Shown here piece by piece: positions 34,641 through 46,757 of a DNA stretch of 64,000 nt. Where the stretch lies: contig LSRX01000519.1 of NCBI GenBank assembly GCA_001939145.1, positions 3,839-67,838 of the forward strand, written 5' to 3'. Made by a program: the position numbers and the translations under genes. Position 1 is the first letter of the stretch, and each line of letters begins with the position of its first letter. Source of the stretch: Symbiodinium microadriaticum. Taxonomy: Eukaryota; Sar; Dinophyceae; Suessiales; Symbiodiniaceae. The notes under the pieces are model-generated. The model was not told the origin of the DNA and did no database searches. It saw only the letters and a program-made list of their open reading frames with translations.

Positions 34641-37600
34641 ACCGAAATACCCTGTATTGCCTCACGACATTTGGCATGAACTGCTGGAGGCCGAAGATGC
34701 ATGTTTCTCTTTGGCTCCTGTGTCGTTATCCTTTCCTGGAAGGCCTCCATTTGCCCATCAGGGCTGTCATCCTTGACACAGGCGTGGTCTGCCTTCTCTG
34801 TTTGTTTGATTTTGACAAATGTAGACCTGAACAGTGGAAGGAGGAGCAGAGCTGCGTCCTATCCGCATCTGCAGGGCAGAGGCCACATGGTCTGACGGAG
34901 GACTTGACCTCAGCCGTGAAGGTTTTTGTCTTTTCTATGGTGGCTTAGTGAGCTTAGTGGCTCACGTCAGGTACGTGGCAACGTGCGCAGCCTCCGTCTT
35001 TGTACAGACGTCGGGATCCTGGACTTGTAGTGCAGATCGGAGCCTCACCGACAGAGTACGGAGGTCAGTGAACCGCCCCTGCTTCGCTGAAGCTTGGAAT
35101 CACGCGGTTCGATGCATCTATATCCTTCTCTTGGAGGTGTAAGTGTAAGAGAAGGCTACTTCGAAGAAGTAGCCTTTTCCTAGCTTCTCGACCGCAAGCT
35201 GGGCATTGCCGCTAGGCGCATGCCCCGTTTTTCAAGCCTTCAGAGCTTCAAACCAGAGGCTACGAGGCCTTGTCTAGAAATTAAGCCGGGCTGCCACTAC
35301 GTGCAGCTTGACTGCATCGTGCGGACTACAGCCGCAGGAGATAAACATGCCGCTAGCTTCTTCCGGGCCTTTTAGTGACTGGATGTGGCCCAGGTGCCGT
35401 GGAGAGCTTTCACATGTTCCGGCATCCGAGTGGCAAGCCAAAGGGCATTGGGGTCCAGGGCTGATCCGTCGTGCTGTTGTCGATGGCCGACTGCGAGTTC
35501 AATGGAGCGGGACAAAGTGGCAAAGTGACTAGCCCAGGTAGTCACATTCAAGGATGCGCACGCCGCAACTGAGGCTCTGGCTTACATGTCCCCGTGCGCC
35601 GATCTGCATTGAATCAAATTCCTGCCTGAGGTGCTTAGTCATGGGATTGAAATCGAAGGATGGCCCCTGTACTTGAGAGAGGCGAGTGATGTGTCCAATC
35701 TAGTTACAATCTCTGAAACAAATAAATAGAACCAGGCAGAGGATCGGGGTGAGCGGGCACGGAGCTCGGACCCCTTGGTCATTCGTCCATCGAGCCGGCA
35801 TCTGCCAGCCGATTCTCAGGGTGGAGCGGTGTTTTCGGAAAGAGATCAGTGGTCTTCGTGCCCTGACCTTCATATGCCGTTTGGATGATGCGCAGTCGTA
35901 TGTACAGTGCAAGGCCAAGATTGCTGTGACAAGTGTGGGACAGCTCTACTCTTCAGGTACCACACAGAATGGGAGTCTGGCAACGAAGTTGACCCTGGAA
36001 AGGTGGGCATGCGAGCTGTGGGGACTTGTAATTTTTCGGTTCTCATCCCACATCCCCGCGAGCCTCGGCCTTCCGCGAGTGACAGCATCGTGTCTCGAGT
36101 GACCATCTGGAAGTCGCCATGCCGACGGCCGACGCGACTGGCGGCTCGAAGCCATTGGTATGATGATAATGTGCAAACCAACAACAGCGAGCAGCAGAAC
36201 AGTATCAGTAGCATAGCAAGCCTCGCTCCCAGCACTGTGCGGCCTGCCGAGCATGAGTTGTGGGCTCAGCTGCAGCATGCAGAGCAGGCTCGTTCCGTGC
36301 GAAGTGAAGCGGGTGATGGAGGTGACCTACAGGCTGGGCGTGTTGTGGCTGCAGAGTGCTCCGAAGCCCAAGCCTCAGGAGGGCAGTGATGGCGGAGGCT
36401 AGGGCCAGGGTTTTCAGCGGGATGTTTCTTCTCGGTGTGCGTTTGGCTTTCTTGGCTTGTGGCGTGCGAGCTCGCCCAGCAGTCGCCTGTTGTCGAGAAC
36501 CGCCGGTGTGCTCGTTGCTTTGACTCGCACCTGCACTGGTGTTGCTGGACTCGGAAGCCCTGAAACGGAGACTGTTAGTGATGGTATTGCCGTTCTCCAC
36601 AGGCCGGTTTTGGAGCCTCGCATCTCGCATGTAAGACTCCGGAGATCGGGTGGAGCCCGGACCAGTCGCCACAGTAAGTCTAGAGCCGATGCCACATTGA
36701 GATTGGTTTAAAGATCTGAGATTTCTGGCCCAGGCAGCGTTGAACAGTGCTTCTGCTGAGCATCAGAAATACTCCGGAGGCGTCGTAACATGGTTGTCGT
36801 CGTTGCATGTTTTGCATGTCTCGAGAGAATGCTACGAAGCTGGGGCAGGTGGCGGCAGTGCGGACAAATTCTCTTCCCCCTTCGCCTTCTCGCAGGCAGC
36901 CAGGCCCACAGAGAGCTCAAACTCAGACTAGGCAGAATGGACCGAGGCCAAAAATAATCCTAAAGTGTCCTTAACATGAAGCCAAGAACTCGCTGCAACT
37001 ATTGCCGTAGACAGTCATACGCCTTACTGTTGCTGCAGTTGGTGCTGGTTCTACATGTTCCATGGGTTGCGGCTCAAGTGTCCAGCCACTCGAGGGCACC
37101 TTTGGCAAGAGGGTCACTTGAACCGCAGGCAGGAGCCCCACCTCGAAATACATAGAAACTGTGACTAGCACAAAGCCGGCCAACATCCTCCGACCAAATC
37201 CCCGAAGTGATAAGCGCTCCGAATAAAGATATCCAATTCTGCACACCTTTCTGCAACTGAAACTCGAGTTGAGCATTTCCCGGCATTCTCATGAACTGGT
37301 GACATCTAGTGTAGAGACGCGCAGATTTGAGAACGTAGATCTTGCACCAGATGACATCGACATGCCGCTTAACCTAAACTCTTTTATTCCAGACCCTCTT
37401 CCAAGTTGCATCGGCAGAGTGCGAGCATGAATTGTGTGACAGCCTGCCAAGGGCCAAGAGCTGCATCATCAAGCTGCCTCGCCGGGACCGGTGCCATCGT
37501 GCTCTGCCTGCGGAACAGTGCTGCCCTGGACAGTGCGCAGACGCAGAACGGGGCTTCCAGGTACACGGCTCAGACCCACGAAGCGCAGATGCCGGGCGTT

Positions 37601-38456
37601 GGCCAGCAGGCTCCGTCGTGGCCAAATTCTCCATCCCAAAGGCCCCTTTTGCGCTTTTGCGCTTTTGCCTTGGAGGTCCAAGTCTCCTGGTCGTCTTGGG
37701 GCCACGCTGGCGGCCCGGGCCAGATGGCCACACCGATGATGGCGATGGGAGCCTCGATGGCTCCGCCGATGGCTACAGCTCCGATGTACACAATGCTGCG
37801 CCCTTACCTCGCACTTCACACCTTCAGCATCTACAGTCTGCCCTGACTGCAAGGCCCACGTCAACCACAGCCTGTCAGCCGCCAGGTGCTCCAAAAACGA
37901 TGATCTGTCGGCCTACTCGTAGTTTCGTGTTACCTGTCCAGGCTGCATGCCGGGGCAGGCGACACTTGTAGCAGCTCAGCTCAGAAAAATGTTTCGGGGT
38001 TCTTCCGCCACTGGTTACTCTTGTTTCCCCATGCCCCTCATTGCAGAGTGTAGCTTTCTTTGACGATCAGATTTGCACTGCCCCGCCAGTCCTTCACCTC
38101 CAACCGCCACGGCATAATAAGACATAATAAGGGTATGTGCCCAAGAACTGTGATCAACCGCCAGTGGCTTAGACATGTGATCAACTACAATCGCTTCGTA
38201 AGGGGGCGAGTTTGAGAAATGTGATCCGCCGCAATCACCCAATGAGGGACCGCGCTTCATAAATTAAATGAGAGCAAATGTCTAAAATAGATCAGCTATG
38301 GTTTCGAAGAGACAATAGAGCAAGGAGCCCGCCCCAGCCACACACGCTCAGTACTTCCAGCTTCCTAAGGCACGTACTCTGAAGGTCTGCATGCGTAATC
38401 CCCCTAGCCAACGACGCCACTCCCCCTGTACTGTACCCGAACACACCTTCAAGAAG
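34641..38456. other. Unassigned, with foldback hairpins at 35.12-35.18 kb
   Basis: Coding-like plus-strand segments occur at about 35935-36030 (RYHTEWESGNEVDPGKVGMR), 36719-36930 (LNSASAEHQKYSGGVVTWLS) and 37680-37800 (a Met/Ala/Pro-rich run). None matches a known family. A 101-codon ATG frame on the minus strand at 37276-36971 has one hydrophobic segment. No gene is called. Confidence 0.3.
35124..35176. repeat. Two overlapping perfect hairpins
   Basis: CCTTCTCTT (35124-35132) pairs with AAGAGAAGG (35147-35155). The end of that arm begins a second palindrome: AAGGCTACTTC (35152-35162), loop GAA, GAAGTAGCCTT (35166-35176). Only one hairpin can form at a time, because four bases (35152-35155) are shared. 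Confidence 0.8.
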
Positions 38457-38673
38457 CGTGATCAGCCGGCATCGGGTGTTTCTAACTCGATTTGCCGGCT
38501 TCCGACCAGATCGAACAGCGACGTTTGTTCAAAAGCTGGAAGGCCTTACAATCAAGCGGAAGCGCCAAGCTGCAACGACCGGCGCAATCTTTCTGACAGC
38601 AGTGGCCCAGCAAGCCCAGAAGACAGAAATCACAAAAGCCAGCTCTGAGGAGCATGCCGCAGTTTTCGTTTAA
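38457..38673 (+). CDS. Short Lys/Ala-rich frame of unknown function
   Basis: A 71-codon frame (alternative start; open from about 38458) encodes RHRVFLTRFAGFRPDRTATF, VQKLEGLTIKRKRQAATTGA, IFLTAVAQQAQKTEITKASS and EEHAAVFV-stop at 38671-38673. The basic stretch followed by an alanine-rich helix and an Ile-Thr-Lys-Ala-Ser turn recalls histone-fold proteins, but no diagnostic residue confirms this. It may be a final exon. Confidence is low. Confidence 0.25.
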
Positions 38674-39190
38674 CAATTCACTCCTAGTAGGGAACTAAGT
38701 GAACAACGCCTTTTTGTCCTTGCCGGGTCCGGCGGGAGGGACCATGAGGGACGCGTCGCAGGAACCCCATAATCGACTCGAAGATATTCCAAGGCAAGAC
38801 GGGGGATCCCCCAGCCAGCTAAAGCGGTTGTGACATTGAGTATTTATCCCCCGCCCCCCGCTTCAGGCACACAACCCTCCCCCCTCCCCCCTCCCAGCCT
38901 TATATAATAAGGTCCCCACCCTCTTCAGGGTGCCTTTGTGTATTGCCGTTTGCAATACATGTTGGCTAGAATCTTCGCCGTGCTTGAATCGCAGTGCTGT
39001 GCTGCAAGTTTGCTTGTCACGCGGCCCTTTGGCGGCTCCGCTTCCTTCCCGTAGCTTTCGTGGCCCTCTTCTCAAGTCACCTGCTGCTCCGTCTCTGTGT
39101 CCTCCGTCGTTCGGTTTCCTACCCAGCATAAGAACAGCACCACAAAGCTCACCCAGTCCAAGTACCTGAAGCTTTCGGACATGCCATGCT
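38674..39190. other. C-rich spacer, no gene
   Basis: A CCCCGCCCCCCGC / CCCTCCCCCCTCCCCCC tract lies at about 38849-38898, followed by unremarkable sequence. The frames on both strands are uninformative. Confidence 0.5.
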
Positions 39191-39560
39191 TGGAACTTCC
39201 TGTAGGGTTTCGTTATGTTTTAGGGTCTGCAACTCCGCCTCTGAACCGGGGTTGGCGGGTTATGGCGGTTAGGGTTCACGGATGTTCAGGGTTTCAGCTT
39301 CCGGGTTCCTTGGTCTGCACTGAATTTGCCGCTCCCTTTGAGATTATTGGGTTTTGTCACCTTTTGTGAACAGTTAGGCTCTCCACTACTAACTCGGATT
39401 GAGGGTCAGTCGCTCAGGGCATTCAGGATGTACGATTTTGAAATTGGACTTGCTGATTCGGGTTCAGGGTTTGTCAAAGTCCAGTTTTGGACTGTGGAGT
39501 TTGAGATTTTTGGTTTAAGCTTTAGGGTTCCGGTCTTGACAGTTTGGGGTTTTAGGGTCC
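39191..39560. repeat. Degenerate GGGTTT / TTTAGGG-like tract
   Basis: Units such as TAGGGTTTCG, TTTTAGGGTCTG, GGTTAGGGTTCACGG, TCAGGGTTTCAG, TTTAGGGTTCCGG and TTTTAGGGTCC recur irregularly, all on one strand. The composition is that of a heavily decayed telomere-type repeat, more degenerate than the block at 20.4-20.85 kb. Frames through it (Phe/Arg/Val-rich) are artefacts. Confidence 0.6.
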
Positions 39561-41670
39561 ATGACTGTACATTACAGTACATGACTCTGGCAGTTGTGCA
39601 ACCTCACCGCTTGATCTTGCAGCCCGAACTGATTCCCATCTCCGGAACACGCTGATTCGCGTAAACTCGTACGGACAGGCCGATGCAGGAGGCCTCGTTC
39701 AATCCTACACTGTACATCCTGGTAAGTGGCAGGAAGATCCTTCTTAAAGGGCAGTCGCCTCAACGACGTCGAGCTTAGTGCCCATGTTCATGTGGGAGGG
39801 TGGTATGAAAGCGCCGATGCATTCACACAATATGTTTGTGGGCCTTTGTGGTATGAGATGGCGCAAGTGGTCGGTGGTACGTGAGATTATCGTGAAGATG
39901 TTGCTTGCTTTGTGCAGAAGGACGCATCTAGCTATAAAACATGCAGGGTGCTTGTGTCTTGGTAGGTGGGTGTGGCCACAGCAAGTTCGGGTGTGGTTTG
40001 TCAGGGGGTTTCTCATGCAATTCCGACAAGGTCGAGGGCTGGCTCTCAAAGCGCGCCGAGGATTTCGGAAAGGCACCGGAATCTCGAGCTATGTCGAGCA
40101 GTGGGCTTTCTTGCCTTGCCTTGACCTAGTCCTGGATGAACCGATGGTTTGTCCTTCACAGCAACGGTGCCACACTCTTAGTTGGCGTGTGATTTCTCAG
40201 AGCGTTTCCAGAAGATACGACACCAATGCCGGTAGCTGCAACTGAGGTCTTGAGCTACAGCAAGGCCAGGGGCTCTCGACAGATTTTTCCGGGGCAGCTA
40301 TCCTTCAAGCGAAACATCCTGCCAGGAACAAGCAGGCAAGGATTCAAAACAGATCTTCCTGGACGGATCGACTCAGGCTGGGACAGCTTCTCCCATTCCA
40401 TCAAGGAATTCATGTACCTTGAAGGTTCGCGTTTTCAGTCATCCCACATCAACAGATGAGGTGGGCAGAGGGCAGCGGACTAGTGACTAGTCGAGTCAGA
40501 GAGCAACCACGGCTTACTTGGTCATTGCAGCATGCCCAGAGAGAGGCCCGACGCGCCAGTCTGAAGAGACCGTTCGGCGTTGAAATCTACCAAGGCGAAC
40601 CGGAGGGTTTGCAGGTTTCCGAGCCGTTAGAACCTTGCAAGACTGAGTTGCAAGCGCGCGGAAGCATGCAGGATGTCGGTAGGTAGGCAGTGAACAAATG
40701 CTGCCACGAGGGTGCTGCATGCGGTGTTGCTGACGATGTCGTTGATGATGCAGCACATCAAGAGCTGCTGCTCATGATGACAACAATGTGCAGGATTTCG
40801 GAGGAGACTCAGGAGGATGAGGAGGATGATGATGAGGAGGAGCAGCAGCAGGAGCGGGAGCAGGAGCAGTAGCAAAAGGAGCAGGAGGAGGAGGAGGAGG
40901 ACCAGGAGGAGTAGGAGGAGCAGGATATCGGCCGGAGCGATGAGGAGTGGTTGTGGTGGTGGTGGTGGTGGTGGTGGTGGTGCTGCTGCTGCTGCTGCTG
41001 CTGTCGCCTCTCTCGGTGTTTGTAGTAGTGACGCTGATGATCCCGACAATTGGACACCAGGACCTGGCAGAAGGACCTGGTATCTGGATCCGGGATCGAA
41101 AGACAAGCTCCACACTCAGCAAGGAAAACGTTGCAAAGTAGTGGACATGGAGGTGTGCGGTCCACCACCATGAGACGAACTGGAGCCTTTAGTTTTCAGG
41201 CGCGACTTGTGGATGTCGCAGCTGCAGATGGTCCTCGGCCAATTCAAGAGCCTTGATCTCGTCTCCACTTCTCTGCTGGATTTTTCAAGACTTTACACAC
41301 TGTGCACGTGGTCCGAGTCTGAGGTCCTGGCAAAGGGTATGCGTAAGGTGAAACATCCTGACCCGAGTGAGTTGGGAAGTTCCTCCACCACGGGCGTCGT
41401 TGGACAGTAGGACATACTGGCAGCCTGCACTTAAAGCGCAGGACGAGCCACACAACTCCCCCTGTACAGCAGTGCTCGGGAGTAACTCCTAGAGCTGTAC
41501 TCATGCAGGTTAAACCTGACAAGGATGCATGCTCGCCGTTCGCAGCACGAGCGCCGAAGGGTGCGGAAAAAGTTGCCAATTGCTGCTTCATGACAAAGCT
41601 GGGCCAAGCTGTCCTTCGACTATGTATAGACCACTTTCTCTAATTTCGGCGCCCTTGATCGAGTGTCTGT
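39561..41670. other. Unassigned region containing triplet microsatellites
   Basis: The plus strand at 40460-40680 reads QHAQREARRASLKRPFGVEI plus YQGEPEGLQVSEPLEP, which looks coding but is unassigned. From about 40800 the sequence becomes triplet repeat. Confidence 0.3.
40800..41005. repeat. Compound triplet microsatellite GGA/GAG, TGG, TGC
   Basis: GAGGA/GCAG-rich triplets run about 40803-40923, a pure TGG/GGT run lies at about 40951-40980, then TGC at about 40980-41003. Runs of Glu/Gln, Trp/Gly, Cys/Ala, or on the other strand Leu/Pro/His/Ser, result in every frame and carry stops. There is no evidence of coding use. Confidence 0.9.
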
Positions 41671-41678
41671 GAATCGAT

Positions 41679-42110
41679 ATGCAGAGCATCTTCTTCGCGA
41701 ACGTACCTTTCGTGTCGAGGGAGATAGACCTCAAACGAAGGCTCGGGCATTGGGGAGTCCTTGCCCCTGGAACCATGTGGAACTGCTTGTTTCTGCTTCA
41801 GGTTTGCATCTGTTGGGGTCATAAACTCGTTCCATCTGTTCAAGCGGCAGGAGCCTGCAGCAATCTTATGCTGCAATTGCCCGAGTAAAGCTACCTTGGC
41901 ATAATTTTGCACGCAGGATGGGAGCTCTAGAGGCATGGGCGTCGTTGAGTATGTGACAACGGCTGCAGCGTCAAGCCGAGTTGATAACATGACTACTTCG
42001 GATCATCATGGTGCAGCCACCTAGACACGCTTGCACCTCTGCTTGAGGCTAGGCGTGCCGTCAACGCCCTGAGCGAGTCGAATATTGATGGTAGGCAAGT
42101 GTTGCGAACA
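41679..42110 (+). CDS. RRM RNA-binding protein, domain split over four exons
   Basis: A second RRM assembles from four exons: SIFFANVPFVSREIDLKRRL then GHWG (41685-about 41756; strand 1/RNP2 and helix 1), GVINSFHLFK (about 41815-41845; strand 2), DGSSRGMGVVEYVTTAAA (41917-about 41970; strand 3, with RNP1 as R-G-M-G-V-V-E-Y), and RAVNALSESNIDGRQV (42052-about 42099; helix 2 and strand 4). The acceptors ACGCAG before 41917 and GCTAG before 42052 fit. Exon breaks fall at the same positions in the fold as in the 25.5-26.7 kb RRM gene, and strand 2 is alike (I-x-S-F-x-L-F). RNA binding is expected; the specific role is unknown. Flanking exons, start and stop are not resolved. Confidence 0.65.
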
Positions 42111-44027
42111 TCACTCGACATGTTGACTTCTTTCCTGCCCTGGTTCGTGCACAGGTATGTCTTGATCCAGCCTTATAACCGACAATATTACAGTGCTTAT
42201 TGAGACCAGGCGGGAGTGCAGCGCCTGCCAGACATTCCCGCCATTGAGCCCTTTCGCTCTGTCTAAGGTGCTTCACATCTGACTGAGCTTCGGTATTCTT
42301 CAGAGTCGGAGTGGCTGGAGCATAGGGAGCTGGATCTGCGTCAGAGCTCGTACTTCAAAGAGATTCCGAGACCAAGCGGTTCCACAAGCTGTAGGGCGTA
42401 GGGTGCTGTGAAAGTCTGCGTGAAGCTACGCGGGCGACCTACAGATACCTGCAGCCAAAACGGGTCGCTTGCATCACGCGCCGCAGAGCACAGCCATTGT
42501 CAGGAGAATCCAGGTTTAGTCCTCTGACTAATAGTCTCATCGTGTCGTTCTCCGCAGGTTCGTCAAGCGACTATGTTGGATGCTTGGACCAGCCTTGATC
42601 TCAGCAGAACCAGACCTGGGAACTTTGCAGAAAAGAATCCCATGCAGGCACACGTCCCCTCAAGACCTTGTTTCTCTGAAGACGACAAGCTCTTGGGCCG
42701 AATGGTCTCCATCTCGGACCGACGCTAGCGTAGGTCGGCCTTGACAGACGCCTATCCTGAGGTTGGTTGGGGACGAGAAGCCGATGGGCCCAGTCCACAT
42801 GAGACGGGTCTCAAATGCATCGGAGGCACCGGGAAGCAGTCCTAGTAACCACCTAGGGCAGGTTCCCTGACATCTCTGTATCAGCTCCTGCGCTGTGTTC
42901 CATTTCCTCAAAGGGCGTAAGATGAGCTGGCCCACGCTGGCTTTGCCTTTTGGACACCGTGCTGGAGCAAAACTGCAAGGTACCAAGCTTGGCTCTCGTA
43001 CCTGGCAAGTGTACAGAAACGTGTGTGGATGTGAACTTCGGTGCCGCCGACGTTAAATCATTGGGATTGGCTCAATCAAGCCTCGCTGCGCAGCGAGTTT
43101 CCAGGTTGGGCCTGTAAGCTTTCTCACGCCGGCTGTGGCTAATTCGGCACGCGGCGTAGAGTGCAAAAAGATGCGAGCCGCAGAATCTGCCGCGGGTGAC
43201 CGAGAACAACCCTTCGGTTTCATGAGCTCAGCAACTCTTCTGCATAGTTCATTGAGACGAGAAGCACTTGTTGCTCAAGCTGCATGCATCCCAGTGGATT
43301 TGCCTTCTCCTCATGGCTGCTCAGCTATATAGAGAGGAGAGAGATACTGTGCGAGAACACTTTGTGAATGTATTCATATCTCGTGGGCAAAACTCAGGGG
43401 CAATGCTGTGCCGATCGTGCATGTGTGGAAGCGAGGGTCTCTTCCAAAAGCAACATTGTTGCGATCCAAGACCCCAATGTATCCGGTGAGGGAATCGTAG
43501 GGCCGAGCCAGGAAGTCAAGGGAACTTAGTCGTCGTCGCCGTAGCGTGTGCAAGAGAGCGCGAAGAACAAGAGACCAGGCTGTGGTTGGGCCTGGTTGCT
43601 GTGTTATCTTTCAGTTCTGCCTACTTGCCGTGGTTTTGCCGAGCATGTGTGAGGCCACGCAAGAAGCCACACCGGGTCTAGCAAGTCCAACAGTTCCAAG
43701 ACTGATTGTCAGGCTTTGCCCCAGGAATCAAACCGTGCAGACCTGTTAGGTCTTGGGTTTAACATTTTCCTTCCTCAGCACTTTAGTGTGGAGGGGCTTT
43801 CCCACCAAAGGTTGCGGGGTTCCGGTAAGGGCAGTCAAGTGCCGCGGTGAATTTCGGCAGTCAGATCGAAGCCACTGCTCACTGACCCAACTGTTCGTTT
43901 CGAGGTCAGCATGCGCAGATGAAATCTGGGCTGTCACAAGCCAGAAATGGCTTTGTTGACAGCCCTACCGTCTCGCGCTCAAGTCCAGCGGCGTTGGTTG
44001 AGCCCGAAATGTGGTGTGAAGTAACCT
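42111..44027. other. Unassigned
   Basis: A 108-codon minus-strand frame (42986-42660, GTG start) and its overlaps show no family signature. Nothing firm is seen. Confidence 0.3.
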
Positions 44028-44870
44028 TTGTTGGCTTGGTGCTTTACGGAACAAAATGCTAAGGAGGTCGACGTGGATGCTTCGATTATAGCTCTGGAGG
44101 CCCACAGCCTTGCTTGGCAATACCTGCTGTCGCTTCAAAATCCTGCTCCTTCAGAGTACATGACTTTCGGATGCCAACGACGGTGCAGGCAACCTTCAGC
44201 CAACAGTTGCAGGCTGCACGCAGCCCCAACAAAGAAGGACCTATTCGGATAAGGATGTGGTATGCAATGAAGACCTGTCAGAAATGTGGTTCACTTGTGC
44301 TGGCACAAACATGACGAACCTGATTAATTTGACTGCTGTAATACAGGAGAGCCGCTTCGTGCAAGACACGATAGCCCGACCTTGGACGAGATAGAAGAGT
44401 TTGAAATAGAAGAGGTCGGCTGCAAGCTGCTAATTGCTGGATGCTCGTAGCACCGAGAAATGCCTGAGTAAGCGTCTCTGCGTTCCTTTTTATGTCAGCA
44501 GTGCAACTCGTGTCGGCCACTTGCCGCAGGTCATTGGTCCGAGAGTTGATGCCGTCCCGTCTGTCCAGTCACAATTGGAGGCGCTCTGCGACGAGTCATA
44601 ACCGTTCCTTCTTGTCTTTGAGGTCCTGAAGTCCTTGAGACTGGCCAGTGACCTGTTCAGGTGCCTGCAAGCCCGAGTGTCTCGCCGACAAGTCCACCGA
44701 AAAGTCCGCCAAGTCGGCTCTTCAGTGGAGTGACAACTCCAAAGAGTCGGAATCTGAGCTGTTTGAATCTCCGGGCTTCGCTGTCTTTGGTTGCGACTGG
44801 CAGTGCATCAGAGTAGTGCATGGATGCGAGTTTCCGAAACGGCGAATGTGGGCTCGAGCATGAGCCTTTC
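44028..44870 (+). CDS. Unrecognised acidic/Ser-Pro-rich exon candidates
   Basis: Plus-strand segments are EVDVDASIIALEAHSLAWQY (about 44055-44115), SPTLDEIEEFEIEEVGCKLL (about 44370-44435), and near 44648-44790 either KSTEKSAKSALQWSDNSKES or, one base over, PASPSVSPTSPPKSPPSRLF. The last frame resembles a phosphorylatable Ser/Pro tail. No family is recognised, and linkage of the segments is inference. Confidence 0.3.
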
Positions 44871-45044
44871 GACCTGTGAGTTTTTTGGCGGCCGAGCTTG
44901 TGTCCGCTGGCTTCTCAGCATGTCAGTCGCTGCATGTCGCTGCATGTCGTTCGGTCCTGCTTACCAGATGAGCACAGGCTGAACATTCTGCACTGTCAGG
45001 ATTACCGCAGTACTTTAGTGTTGGAGGAAGCCAAACCGCACACA

Positions 45045-45388
45045 CGTAGACACATATACATATACACACACACACACACAGACAGAGACACACACACACG
45101 AGCACAGACACGCACACACACACAGACACAGACACAGAGAAACAGAGACACGGAGACACAGAGACACAGCAGAGACACAGAGACACAGAGACACAGAGAC
45201 ACAGAGACACACAGACACACAGACGCAGACAGAGACAGAGACAGAGACAGAGAGACAGAGAGACAGAGAGACATACATACATACATACATACATACATAC
45301 ATACATACATACATACCTACGTACATACATGCATGCATACATACATACATACATACATACATACATGCATACACACACACACACACAC
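45045..45388. repeat. Compound microsatellite CA / CAGA / CATA
   Basis: Pure and interrupted CA, ACAGAGA, CAGA and CATA tetranucleotide runs are directly visible: (CATA)n at about 45271-45366, then (CA)n to 45388. Thr/His/Arg-rich plus frames and Cys/Val/Met/Tyr-rich minus frames here are artefacts. Confidence 0.97.
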
Positions 45389-46704
45389 TCTTTGGCACGG
45401 CACGAATGACTGAGACGAGCTACCGACAGGACAAGACGATGGAAAGACAGAGGAGCAGGACATGAGATGACGATGAATGTTTTGCTGCGCAAGCATGCCA
45501 GACACCAGGAATGGCATGTTAAAATGTTAAAACTAATGATCCGTTGGGGTAAGGTTCTGCCCCAGTGTGCCAGACTCAAGGAATGGCACACCAAATTCAG
45601 ATGAAAAGAGTAAAGTGCATCCCCAAGCTGCCCTCCCTTGCCTGCAGGTACGTTTTCCTGGAGTGCCGAGGGGAGCTTCGTTGGACAGAGCCCCCTCCGC
45701 ACTCCCTCTCTCCCCTGCAGCAAAATGGTTCTCTCACTCAAACGTCGCCATGTCCAGCGTGTACACACACAAATACACACACATACGTACATACATACAT
45801 ACATACATACATACTTACATACATAGTTTTTGTTTCGTGAGGCTGAGGGTCAAATTCGGACGCGCCTAAAGCACTAATAAATTCTTGAATTCACATTTGT
45901 GCCCTTCAGAAACAGGCGGTGGCCCCCCGGTCAAACATAAAAACGGTGCACAAGTAGGGCAACATGACAACTGCACAAATCAAGGTTCCCTACAGCACCA
46001 AGCCAAAGTGTAACCATGCAGGACAAGCCTGGTTCAATCGGCTTGAGACGTGGACGGCAAACTACGCGCGTGGCATTCCCTTTCGGCAAACCAGAAAAAC
46101 ATTTTAACCACTAAAGACTACTTGCTCGAGCATATTCCTCACGGAGTCAGACGAGGCGAACTACGAGCAAGACTCCACGCAGAGATTCAAATGTCACTGC
46201 GCCACTACACTACCCTGAGCCTATTCCTCTCGGGATTGGAAGAGGCAAACTGCAGGGCTAATCCCACACAGTCACAACACTGTGCCCGCTTCAGGCCACT
46301 GTTCTGTACGATCTACTCAGGTGGCAATCGGCTCAGCAGTATTCCCCACTGGTACTTTGGATCCACTTGGCTCCAGTCGGCACTTGTTGTCGGAGGAGTC
46401 TATGGCATCAACGAGGCCGAGATGCCGCCGGTGGCAGCATGAAGGGCGGGGCTCATAGCCACTTGCGCTGGCAAAGCTCCTGTGGTCCCTTCATGCATGC
46501 CAAATGCGGAGCCCGGGCTACCAGCCTGTCCGGATCCCACGGTGATGAAGGCTTAAACTGCTGAATGACCTCGTTCTTGATATACATTCCGACGGCGAAT
46601 AAGCAGACGGCTGCACCTCTTCAAGAACTCGTTGACGAACCCACCATTGCAAGGGTTCTGGGGCTCTACAGTGTTCCTGCACTGTTGCAGGCGATCTTGG
46701 CCCT
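45389..46704. other. Two spacer segments between CATA microsatellites
   Basis: Segments 45389-45764 and 45827-46704 are each bounded by CA/CATA tracts. The second begins on its left with GTTTTTGTTT after the CATA run (AAACAAAAAC on the minus strand), the same polarity as the LINE's A-rich 3' end. No coding motif is recognised. They may be truncated insertions of related elements. Confidence 0.35.
45765..45825. repeat. CA / CATA microsatellite
   Basis: CACACACAAATACACACACA is followed by about ten CATA units, directly visible. Confidence 0.95.
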
Positions 46705-46757
46705 ATACATACAGACAGACAGACATACATACATACATACATACATACATACATACT
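46705..46757. repeat. CAGA / CATA microsatellite at the LINE 3' boundary
   Basis: Three CAGA units and about nine CATA units lead directly into CTTTTTTCTTCCCACGCC. Read on the minus strand this is an element ending GGAAGAAAAAAG, then GTATGTATG. Confidence 0.95.

Noticed and set aside
36971-37276. Minus-strand 101-codon ATG frame with one hydrophobic segment
   Set aside because: No homologous motif, no flanking exon, and a length expected by chance in this amount of sequence.
40627-41173. Poly-Leu, poly-His, poly-Pro and poly-Glu frames
   Set aside because: They are triplet microsatellite products on both strands with interrupting stops.
44898-45804. Long Thr/Arg/His-rich plus frame and Cys/Val/Tyr-rich minus frames
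   Set aside because: They consist of CA, CAGA and CATA microsatellite translated in different frames.
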